64,000 nucleotides of DNA. Source: Chlorokybus atmophyticus. Its lineage: Eukaryota; Streptophyta; Chlorokybophyceae; Chlorokybales; Chlorokybaceae. The notes under the pieces are model-generated. The model was not told the origin of the DNA. It did not search any database and worked only from the letters and a program-made list of their open reading frames with translations. This document shows, piece by piece, positions 35,080 to 45,341 of this stretch. Location: assembly GCA_009103225.1 (NCBI GenBank), contig RHPI01002491.1, positions 105,707 through 169,706 on the forward strand. Direction: 5' to 3'. The position numbers and the translations under genes were made by a program. Positions within the stretch are counted from its first letter, which is position 1. Each line of letters opens with the position of its first letter.

Positions 35080-36660
35080 GACCTCAGGCAGCCGGATGGA
35101 GCGGACATAGAGCTCAGTGCTTTGGGCTTGACAGCCATCAACTCCAAATGTGTTGCTCGTCAATCACTGCTGTATTGGCAGTATCATGCCCCTACGCTGC
35201 TGAGAACTCTGTTAGCTCCGGCCCTTGTATAGAATCCAAATCTTGCTAGCTCGGCATCCCCGTTGATGTACCTATTGTACAGTATGCTGCACACGCCACT
35301 GTTATACCTTTCACAACTGGCGTATGGCTGTGCTGCAATTTGCTTTATTATAACACTTGCTGAGCGCAGGGATGAAGTAGCGCCCACCCGCAGCTGTCTG
35401 TGTTCGAACATGTGTTGGATCTATTACACATGGCGTGTATAGCTATGCAAATGGTTGTGCAGAAAGGCAGGGTTGCGACCAGCTATACTTGGGCTGGGCA
35501 GGCGCAGTGATGAGCAGAGTGAGGGCAGCAGCTGCGTCATACGACAGTCACGCGAGACTGCCGACAGATCCAACGGTTTGAACAGGCCCAATAGATAGGG
35601 CGTAAGATCTGACGGTCAGAAAGGCCCCAAACCAGACGTGTGCAATGTTGCACATATTGTGGGCTTGAGCTTAGCTGTCTCAAGCGGGAAGCTTGAGGTA
35701 CATCTTGGTGTGTGTGTGTAGGCTGAGCACATCAAGTATGGGCACATGGGTTGGGAGTTGCAACTCGCATAAGCCATGTGCAACGGGAGTGACACAATGA
35801 CGAGGCATTGTCAACCAAGCACATGCCCATGTAAGGGCATGAGAGGTAGGATCGCCACACGCCAGTGCGTGTGTGGTCCAAACGTGGCACCATAGAGTTA
35901 TAATCAAAGTCAAAATGTGAGTCAACAATGGTTATAAGTCAATATCAAATTTGATCAAGGCTTGTATATAAGTGAGCAAGCGCTCACTAGTCAAAGATGC
36001 AAGCTTGAGGCATTCAAGCGCTTGTGCAGGTGCGTGTGCATCCTAGGGAAGGCTCTACAAGTGGGCTGTTTGGGAAGATCATTGAAGGGGGTGCCAAGCT
36101 AAGGAGGCTACAAGGTTTCAACAAGGTACTTGGTGTACTTGTTGCGAATTGCTATTGTTGTTGGCACACACTAGTAGTCTTGCACAAGTTGAGAGTAACT
36201 TGTTGTAAGCTAGTGCGAGTCTTCAATCTTGTGATGTGCAAAGAGTGCAACACACAAGTGTAAAGACACAAGCATTGCACAAGTTGAGAGTAACTTGTGT
36301 GTAAGCTGATGTGCGAGTGTTGTGTTATAGCAAGAGTGCTATACACAATTGCATTGCAAGTTACATTGTCGCCACTCAAGTGTGGTATAAGCATATCTAG
36401 CTTGGGCCGGCGTCGCATTGGACTCGGAGCTAGTTACGATTGAAGGCAAAGTGTGAATTGGGCATTCACAATTAAATTTTAAGTGAGTTCAAGTGAACTA
36501 ACACCGTGTGTGTGTGTGTTGTGTTAATTATATTTAACTTACAGGATTGACTTATTACTCTACTCCTTGTGTCGATGGTATATATCCACTTCTGAACAAA
36601 TAAACCACTCGGGTGGCACTGCTGTTGCAGCCCTAGATCAACCTTGCCAAGCAGGTTACT
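35080..36660. other. Gene-free stretch, probable transposon remains
   Basis: No gene. A 95-bp-spaced direct repeat carries the 22-base core starting GCACAAGTTGAGAGTAACTT at 36182 and 36277. It adjoins a minus-strand gypsy relic and may contain its LTR, but no second LTR copy is seen. Confidence 0.4.
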
Positions 36661-36662
36661 CC

Positions 36663-37997
36663 CAACTCACTTGTCCTGTGCATGGAGCAAAGTCATCTTA
36701 CTCAAGCGGTCAACAAAGACAACGATAGCAGTGTGCCCGCGTGTAGCCTTTGGTAGCTCCACTATCAAGTCCATATACACACTTTTTCCAGGTGTCATCC
36801 GGCACGAAGAGCGCTAGCAAAGGTCCTGCCATCCTTTGCTTTGAGGACTTGTCACAACGGTTCTTGTGACATGAATAACATATCTTCATAAAGGCTTCTA
36901 GTTGAGAAGATAAGAAAGGTCACCAACAAGTCCTTTGTGCCAACTTGATGGTCTTTCTTATCCCCTAGATGCCCTTTATCATGTGGGTTGTGCATCACCG
37001 CCATGCACTCCGCTCCACTCATGATAGGATGCACGTTGAGACCGAGTCCAAACGTTAACAAATAAGGGTGATTTACTCACCAGGTCTGCAACATTGATTC
37101 AACCGAGATGATACTCTCAATCAACGTCAAACCTTGATAGAAAGTTTACCCATCGTACTTGTCTTCTTGACAAATTTGGTTGCTTAAGGAGGTAGATCAA
37201 TGGGTTGTGGTCCGTTACAACCGTGAACTTCAACCCCTCTAAATAACAATGCCATGCCCTCAAGGCGTCTATAACTCTAAGCACTTCCTGCTCGGTGGTT
37301 ATGTAATTCCGCTCCGCGGGAATGAACTGGTGCGGTTTGGGATAAATTGTGACAGACCTCACTCATGGTAGCGTCTTTTGCTATTATAGCCTAATGGTCG
37401 GAGCCCGCTTATCACAATGGTAACGGAGCTTAACGTCTCAGGTTCAATTCCCGTAGGGGACTGAGGCAGATCCAAGGGCAAAAAACATTCGGGGCGGCTT
37501 GCCTTAGAGTGGGCGCAGGTTCGCAACCTGCGCCCCGAGCCAGTTTGATCTATGGCTGCGTGAGCAGTCGCGCCGCGATGGCAGGTTGCGCGGTGAGGAT
37601 GGCCGGATCCAAAAAGCCGCATGCGGACCGGTCATGGTACAGCCGTGACCATGGCGACGTGGGCTAGTAAGTGCTTCATTGGATAATGAGAAACCCGTGG
37701 GTTAAAATGGGGAGAAATGTCACGATTTGGGATAAATTGTGACAGACCTCACTTATGGTAGCGTCTTTTGCTATCATAGCCTAGTGGTCGGAGCCCGCTT
37801 GTTACAGAATCAAAAGCAATCGGGTGCCCTTTTCTAAAGTACCACACCGGTAGTCAACAAGCTAGCATCCGATACAACTTGAAAAAGCTTCGTGAAGTCC
37901 GACAACTTCAACACCGGTGCACTCACCAAAGCCTTTTTAATTGTTTTAAATGCTTGATTCGCTTCTTCCAACCACACCCATTTCACTTCCTTACTCA
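36663..37997 (-). pseudogene. Relic Ty3/gypsy pol (RT/RNase H and integrase parts)
   Basis: Minus-strand fragments in gypsy order. At 37985-37800: a block like WLEEANQAF...LVSAPVLKLSDF (RT-RNase H junction) and VVSDASL. At 37333-37110: RNase H block PAERNYITTEQEVLRVIDALR and VVTDHNPLIYLL. At about 36860-36680: the integrase zinc knuckle end and MDLIVELPKATRGH...VDRLSKMT. Stops and frame changes throughout. This family differs from the methyltransferase-bearing element. It is broken twice: by a 400-bp insertion in RNase H and by element A, which begins at 37998. Confidence 0.8.
37334..37800. mobile_element. 400-bp insertion with tRNA-like boxes inside RNase H
   Basis: A segment of about 67 bases starting TTTGGGATAAATTGTGACAG occurs at 37334-37400 and 37734-37800 with few differences, exactly 400 bp apart, and splits the RNase H reading of the host gypsy relic. 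Within it, TAGCCTAATGG (37387-37397) and GGTTCAATTCC (37441-37451) match Pol III A and B boxes with 43 bases between, as in long-arm tRNAs, but the stems do not pair well. It is probably a tRNA-derived SINE or small terminal-repeat element. Confidence 0.5.
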
Positions 37998-38789
37998 TGT
38001 CATGCACGAGCATGTAGTGTCATGTGCATGGTGCCCTCGGTGCTGGCGGCATGGATGGACCGTGGAATTTCGGCTCGCATAGCCATTTTACAGGGTTTAA
38101 GTGTTGGGTTTTCGTTGGGAACTCATGTTTGGGTCCTCATGGACGTAAGGGAGGTGTGTTCGAGGCGTATCTACAGTCAGATACCTAGCTGACGGCATAA
38201 TTGAGTCATTATGGTATCCCGCGCAGCTGTTTTGGAGTTGTGACTTTAAGAAGCCATAACTTATAGTTGGAGTGGCGGTTTGGCCGTGGGTTGGCGTCAA
38301 AAGATGCGTCTTGAAGTGTACTTGAAGAAGATAAGCTTGGATAAGCCTTTCCTAACCACCTACGGTTACTTATCAACGCCATCATGGCTGTTACTATGCT
38401 GGTGCAGAGTGACAGTTAGGGTAGTTGGAAAGTTGGTTGGGCTTGGGTTCAACGGTGGTATATAAGGCTTTGCTAGCTTGTTTCCTAGTTTGGTTGGATG
38501 CAAGTTGGCCTACTGGAGTGCAAGCAATACCACTGGGAAGAGGTTCTTGGCTGAGCGGATGTTTGTGCACATGCTTGCAAGTATTGTGTGTGCATGTGTT
38601 CGTTGCTGTGCGTTGCTGTGCATGAAGGGGCGTGTGTCACTGTTGCGACTTTGATGCACTGTATGGGCTGCCTTTGCATGTACATTGAGTGAGGATTGAG
38701 TTTGGACTGCTCTACACGAGGGAACGGTTGATTGCAAGTCAAGTTGTGGTCATCTTGCCTACCTTTAGCAAGGGGACCCGCATCTTTCA
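37998..38789 (+). repeat. 5' LTR of element A
   Basis: 792 bases beginning TGTCATGCACGAGC and ending CATCTTTCA; homologous along its length to both LTRs of element B but visibly older. TATA box TATATAA at 38459-38465. The left flank is the gypsy relic. Confidence 0.9.
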
Positions 38790-38848
38790 CTTGCATCCAA
38801 CCCATCAGCTGAGTTTGCTCAAGGAAGAAGCAAGTTGCAGGTGAGTTC

Positions 38849-39265
38849 ATGCCCACCAGATCTAGAGAGGACTGGCAGTCACGCCCATCCAAGATGCCCT
38901 CGAAGAGAGAAGCGAAAGGAAGGATCACTCCGGTGGAGGAGGGCCTTGCCGAGGAGGTGGAGTTGACAAGTGACGAGGAGTCGGACATCGAGGACGTGGG
39001 TGGAGAGATGCATGATTCAGCTTCAAGCATGGATAGCACAAGGAAGAAGCAAGTTATAGGCGAGTTCATGCCCACTAGATTTGGAGAGGATTGGCCGTCA
39101 CTTCCACCGAAGCCGCCCTTAAAGAGAGGAGCAAAAGGAAGGATCACTCCGGTGGAGGAGGGCCTTGCCGAAGAGGTGGAGTTGTCAAGTGACGAGGAGT
39201 CCGACATCGAGGACGTGGGTGGAGAGATGCATGATTCAGCTTCAAGCATGGATAGCACACCGAAA
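38849..39265 (+). repeat. Tandem duplication within gag of element A
   Basis: A module of about 72 codons (MPTR...EDW to DSASSMDST) is present twice in tandem. Copy B has it once. The module carries an acidic SDEESDIED stretch. Confidence 0.85.
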
Positions 39266-42200
39266 TTCAGTGGGAGGCCTGGCACGGCGGACCTAAGCGA
39301 CTTCATCAACCGCTTCGACTCCAAGATGGTCCGATGGGCGTAGCGGGACAAATCAGGGTGGGACGAGCACAAAGCCTTCAAGATTTTGCCTCTACACCTC
39401 AAGGATGAAGCCCTTGGCACGTGGAGAGAGTTCAAGGAGCAGCTGGAGGTGAGGGAGAGGGCGTTGCGGCTCGGTGCACCGGCTGAGTTTGAAGCGGAGT
39501 GGAAGAAGGAGCAGCCCGTGACTGAGTTCAAGGCGCTCTTGAGAAAGACCTACCCACAATCAACACCCGCCAAGGTTCGTGAGCTGAGTTTCTTCAAGAG
39601 CAACGTCGGGGAGACGGCGAGGATGATGTATACGCGCATGCCCAAGCTCTTTACGGACACGGACTACAAGGTGATGACGGATCAGACCGCGGCGGTTGTG
39701 TACCTTCAACAACTAGAGGCGCACTTGAGGCTGAAGTTGGAGACCTTGTTGACCACTCAGTCCAAGTTCGGCACACACACGCTTGCGGATGTTTTCAAGG
39801 TGGCCAAGACGGCAGGAATTCAGCATGAGTACCTCGAGAACATTGACCGGCAGCGTCGGGGGTTGAAGATGCTTGAGATTTCGGAGGAGAAGAGCTCTTC
39901 CAAGCCCGCGACGACATCGGCGGCAAACAAGGCAGCTGGTGGGAAGCCAAAGGAGTTCAAGCACGCCAACAACGCGGTTGTGAAAGGTGTGTCGGGTGCC
40001 AAATGCTGGTCGTATGACGAGCAAGGCCATATTGCAAGGGATTGTGGGAAAGGCAAGAAGGTGGTGTGCTCTCGTTGCAAGAAGGGCGGGCATGTTGATG
40101 CCAAGTGTTGGAGTAAGCATCCGGAGCTGCGTCCACATCAAGGAGGGGCAGTCGGAGCTCATTCCAGTGTGAGAGGAGAGCCATTAATGATGGAGGTGAC
40201 GAAGGCATTGGCGGCAATGCAATCGGAGTATGCATCGTTGAAGAGCATGCTCGAGCGAGGGAAATGGCCCGAGAGAGGAGCGGAGGATGGTCCTAGCAGC
40301 TCTGGAGGTTACCTCGCGTATAGTGCGCTCTCCGGAGACATGAAGGTGGCAGCTGTTGCGATGACGAGAGCGTCGGCACGCCGAAACGCTGCAACAGCTC
40401 CCCTGACTAGGATGGTTGAGGAGGAGGCCGCGCCGGTCCGCGAAGAGGGTGTGGATCATGATAGGATGCGGGCACCAGCTGTACGTATGCCTATGTCATT
40501 CAAGTTGCTGCCAACAACCCCGTTGGAGCAAGAGAGTTCGCGCTCGGAGGGTGCGAAAGTGCAGCCGACTGCTATGGCAACGGCGCGACATGATGTCGGC
40601 GTCGGTGGTGGTGGTGAGCACAAGAGAGTGGAGGAGCTGCTACAAATGTGTGTAAAGCTTCTCGAGGGTGCCAAAATGCTTTCCCAACAGCCCGCAACTC
40701 AAGCCAATGAAGAAAATGTGGAGTTGACGGCGCCGTTGGAGAGCGTTGCGGCGAAGCTGGTCGGGCAGCCGCTTGTTCGTGAAGGACCTTGGAGTCAGCA
40801 AGGAGCGTGGTAGAGCTGTTGCAAAGCGCTCTAGACACCACAAGGACTGCCTCGACAAACTCTCATAAGCGTGTGAGCAAGTCTCATGAAATATGGAGGC
40901 GCGAACAGGCCGTATGGCTGCGCGCCCAGAGCTGGCGGCGTCGGAGGGGTCGGCGTCGGCGTCGAGTTCTCTCACTCAGCTTGGAGACAAGCTGGAGGAA
41001 GGTGTGGGGAGTGTAGGAGGGAAGTTGGCACAGCTTCCCGCCACTCGGCCGGCCTTGAGAGAGAAGATATCGGCAAATGTGGCGTTGGTGGACAACCGTG
41101 GTGGACACATCAGCCTAGACGGCTTCGTGCCCAATGTTGTCTTGGTGGATACAGGTGCACAACCTGTCATTTTGGGTGCTAGAGCTGTCAAAGGGATGGA
41201 ACTCAGCCCCAAGGAGTGGGAGCCATGCCCGGTCATGATTAATACCTCGGCGGGAACCGTAAAGGCCGTGTGCGGCATAACGGTGCAGCTGGTGGACATA
41301 TGCTTGACTGCGTTGGGAGGTGCTACCACGTCCTTCAAGGTTCGATGCCTCATCACGGATGCGAAGGCGTATGATGTGCTGCTTGGACAAGTCTTCTTGT
41401 TCCCCGTCGGCGGCGGCGTTGACAATTGGATCGAACAAGGGTTTGTTCGGCCGCGTTGGCGTGTGGGGGGAAGTGAGAAGGCTTATCTTCCATTGAGCAT
41501 CACGCAAGGGGGTCTTGAGAGGTCTCCAACCTCTGCATCTGCTGTGTAGGCGTGCTTGAGTCACCGTTCAGTCAAGGGATGGCTTGGTAACAGCACCGAC
41601 ATGTACTATGACCATGTGGAGGAGGGGGAGCCTCTGAGAGTGTCTCCACACACGTGGAGGAGGGGAAACCTCCGGAGCTGGTCTATATGGCTCAAACTCA
41701 ATCACAAGCGCTGAAGTTGGCTTCACAACACCGTGCTCAGCGGCAACAAGAGGCTCGAGACAAGGTTAGCCAAGCATGGATGAAGGATGTGATAGCATTG
41801 GAGCCGCCGTTGCTGCCTGAGGGTGTGAGAGCTGTTCATCCACCTATCAACTACAACACCTTCGAGTGGAAGGTCCCCGAGGAGGGTGCTGTGATGGTGG
41901 AGCTGTTCGGTGGCATTGCAAGTGGGCTTGCGGCCGCGTTGAACGCCGGCATCAAGGTGCAGCGCTACGTCTATGTGGACCCCTCGCCAACGGCACAACA
42001 AGGTGCACAACATCATGTGAGAATGTTGTTGAAGAGGTATCCAGATCTGCTACATGAGGATGCGGTGAAGGGCTTTCAAAGCACATGGCCGCAAGACATT
42101 TGCTTGGTAGGGCCACATCAACTTGCAACTATTGGCCATGTGGATTTGCTTGTAGCCGGGTGGGAATGCCAAGGGCATTCACGGGCTGGTCATGTCAAAG

Positions 42201-43575
42201 GATTGATGGATACGCGCTCGTCATTGTTTTGGGAGTTGGTGCGCGTCATCAACATGATTTAATAAGGACAAGAGCAGCCCATGGCGTACATCATTGAGAA
42301 TGTGCCAGCTGAAGACGACAACCGCAAGCACGTGCGAGAGGACTATCAGCTGTGAGACATGTGCTAGGTCATGAGCTGGTCATGGATGCCGCATGGCATG
42401 GTTCGCGCGCGCATCGGCAACGTGTGAAGTGGACCAACCTCGCGCCAGTTGAGTTGCTTCGCACGGTGCAGCAAGAGTACTCTAGACCGCAAGGCTTGAC
42501 GGTTAACGAGGTGCTGGAGCATGGGCGCACAGTACAATAGGTCAGCAAGGCTGATCGGCCTCAAGAGGTGGTGCCAGGTCCGGCACGACATGGCGGCGTT
42601 GCCGACGTTGGTGACATACCTAGGCTCGTATGCTTTCCGCAAGAGAGGGCCAGGGCTGGTGTGGGACTCACGAAACAGCAGGTTGGAAGAACCAACAGCT
42701 GGTGAGTGCGAGCGTGCGATGGGGTTCTTGTCCAGTGCGACAGCGGCGCCAGGACTGAGTGAACAACAGCGCCGAGTGCTGCTAGGGAGACAAACCATGG
42801 ACCAGAACAGTATGGCGTGGCTGATGGTTGTCTGCTTGGCGGCACAGGATTTGGTAGCAAGCATCATGCCGGTGCGACAGCAAGCGCGTCGGGAGCCTGC
42901 GCCTCTGTCGAAGGGGTGGGAGCAGGTTGCACATGATGAGGAGAGTAAGGGGGTGTTTTTTTTGCCTATGACAGCTGCAAGTGGCAAGAAAGCGGCTGTA
43001 GATGGTGCCTTGAAGCTGGACAAGGCTACCAATCAGACCATGGAGAGGTGAGTGGGCGAGCATGTGATACCACATGAGCGTGCATGGCTCGAGGCGTTGC
43101 TGGCGCGCAAGCGTGACTGCTTTGCCTACGTACCAAAAAGTTGGGGGTCTGCCACTTCTACACAATGGACATTGAGTTGACCTCTCTGGAGCCCATCTTT
43201 TGTCGGCAGTATCGGCTCGGATTAAGGTGGAGAAAGAGTTTATGGTAGAGAAGTGTGCTGACTCGTTAAAGGATCGACTCATTGAGGAGTCAACCTCAGA
43301 CTTCGCGGCGGCGACGGTGTTGCCGTTGAAGAAAGATGCACAAGGAACTGGACCTCAAGAAGTATGTGTGGTGACTATCGTCCATTAAATGAGAGGACCA
43401 AGGCTGATCGGTACCCTATGCCTATCCCTGAGGCTATCTTTGATGACATTGATAATGCAAAGGTGTTTTCCATCGTGGACTTGAGGTAGGGCTTCAACCA
43501 GATCGCCATAAAGCCATAGGACCGTGGCAAGACAGCATTTTGGGGAGTGAACCAACTCTACCAATGGAAGGTCAT
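38849..43575 (+). pseudogene. Element A gag-pol (Ty3/gypsy with DNA methyltransferase), decayed, first part
   Basis: Same gene as in element B. Gag 38849-39343 and 39386-40813 (stop TAG at 39341-39343), two zinc knuckles of which the first has lost one Cys (CWSYDEQGH), a protease region 40893-41549 with DTGA, methyltransferase 41654-43051, and RT start to 43575. Broken by a 2-base loss near 40780, stops around 42260 and 42538, and several frameshifts in RT (43130-43500). Its methyltransferase still reads ELFGGIASG and GWECQGHSRAG. Copy B inserted here between the codons of the RT motif QWKV|MPFGLKN; the rest of A resumes at 52661. Confidence 0.9.
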
Positions 43576-44368
43576 TGTCATGCGCGAGCATGTAGTGTCA
43601 TGTGCATGATGCCCTCGGGGCTGGCGACATGGATGGACTTGGGATTTTGGCTCTCATAGCCATTTTACAGGGTTTATGTGTTGGGTTTTCATTGGGAACT
43701 CATGTTTGGGTCCTCATGGACGTGAGGGAGGTGTGTTCAAGGCGTATCTACAGTCAGATACGGAGCTGACAGCATATTTGGGTCACTATGGTATCTCGCA
43801 CAGCTGTTTCGGAGTTGTGACTTTGAGAAGCCGTAACTTACAGTTGGAGTGGCGGTTTGGCCGTGGGTTGGCGTCAAAAGATGCGTCTTGAAGTGTATTT
43901 GAAGAGGATAAGCTTGGATAAGCCTTTCCTAACTGTTTACCGTTACTTATCAACGCCACCATGACTGTTACTATGCTGGTGCAGATTGACAGTTAGGGTA
44001 GTTGGAGAGTTGGTTGGGCTTGAGCTCAACGGTGGTATATAAGGCTTTGCTAGCCTGTTTCCTAGTTTGGTTGGATGCAAGTTGGCCTACTGGAGTGCAA
44101 GCAACACCTTTGGGAAGAGGTTCTTGGCTGAGCGGATGCGTGTGCACATGCTTGCATGTATGGCGTGTGTGCACGTGTTCGTTGCTGTGCGTTGCTGTGC
44201 ATGAAGGGGTGTGTGTCACTGTTGCGACTTTGATGCACCGTATGGGCTGCCTTAGCATGTACTTTGAGTGAGGATTGAGTTGGGACTGCTTTACACAAGC
44301 GAACGGCTGATTGCAAGTCAAGTTGTGGTCTACTTGCTCACCTTTTGCAAGGGGACACGCATCTTTCA
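43576..44368 (+). repeat. 5' LTR of element B
   Basis: 793 bases, TGTCATGCGCG...CATCTTTCA. TATA box TATATAA at 44036-44042 marks the likely Pol II promoter of the element. The sequence after the LTR (cttgcatccaaccc) does not begin with the usual TGG of a primer-binding site. Confidence 0.93.
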
Positions 44369-44427
44369 CTTGCATCCAACCCATCAGCTGAGTTTGCTCG
44401 AGGTAGAAGCGAGTTGCAGGCGTGTTC

Positions 44428-45235
44428 ATGCCTTTAAGATCTGGTGAGGACTGGCACGAGAGACCCACGAAGGCAGCTTTGAAGAGAAGAGCGCCGAGAG
44501 GGACGATCACTCCGGTGGTGGAGGGCGTCGCTGAAGAGGTGGAGTTGTCGAGTGACGAGGAGTCCGACATCGAGGACGAGGGTGGAAAGATGGCTGATTC
44601 AGCTTCAACCATGGATAGCACACCGAGATTCAGTGGGAGGCCCGGCACGGCGGACCTACGCGACTTCATCGACCGCTTCGACTCCGAGATGGTCAAGTGG
44701 GAGTATCGGGACAAGTCGGGGTGGGACGAGCACAAAGCCTTCAAGATGTTGCCTCTATACCTCAAGGATGAAGCCCTTGGCACGTGGAGAGAGTTCAAGG
44801 AGCAGCTGGAGGTGAGGGAGAGGGCGTTGCGGCTCGGCGCACCGGCTGCGTTTGAAGCGGAGTGGAAGAAGGAGCAGCCCGTGACTGAGTTCAAGGCGCT
44901 CTTGAGAAAGACCTACCCACAATCAACACCCGCCAAGGTTCGTGAGCTGAGTTTCTTCAAGCGCAACGCCGGGGAGACGGCGAGGATGATGTATACGCGC
45001 ATGCTCAAGCTCTTGACGGACACGGACTACAAGGTGATGACGGATCAGACCGCGGCGGTTGTGTACCTTCAACAACTAGAGGCGGACTTGAGGCTGAAGG
45101 TGGAGACCATGTTGACCACTCAGTCCGAGTTTGGCACATACACGCTTGCGGATGTCTTCAAGGTGGCCGAGACGGCAGAAATTCAGCATGAGTACCTCAA
45201 GAACATTGACCGACAGCGTCGGGGGTTGAGTTGCT
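44428..45235 (+). CDS. Gag of element B (frame lost at its end)
   Basis: Capsid-like retrotransposon Gag. Starts at ATG 44428 (MPLRSGEDW). An acidic N-terminal stretch (SDEESDIED), then a helical Gag core with the typical W-x-FKxxL...FxxxWKKE...VTEFKALLRKTY and LSFFKRN...YTRMLKLL blocks. Compared with copy A, one base is missing at about 45228-45232 (GGGTTGAGTTGC versus GGGTTGAAGATGC). This takes the frame out of Gag, and a TAG at 45291-45293 then stops the continuing pol frame before the zinc knuckles. In an intact ancestor Gag and Pol formed one polyprotein. Confidence 0.85.
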
Positions 45236-45341
45236 TGAGATTTCGGAGGAGAAGAGCTCTTCCAAGCCCGCGGCAACATCGGCGGCAAACTAGGCAGCTG
45301 GTGGGAAGCCAAAGGAGTTCAAGCACGCCAACAACGCGGTT

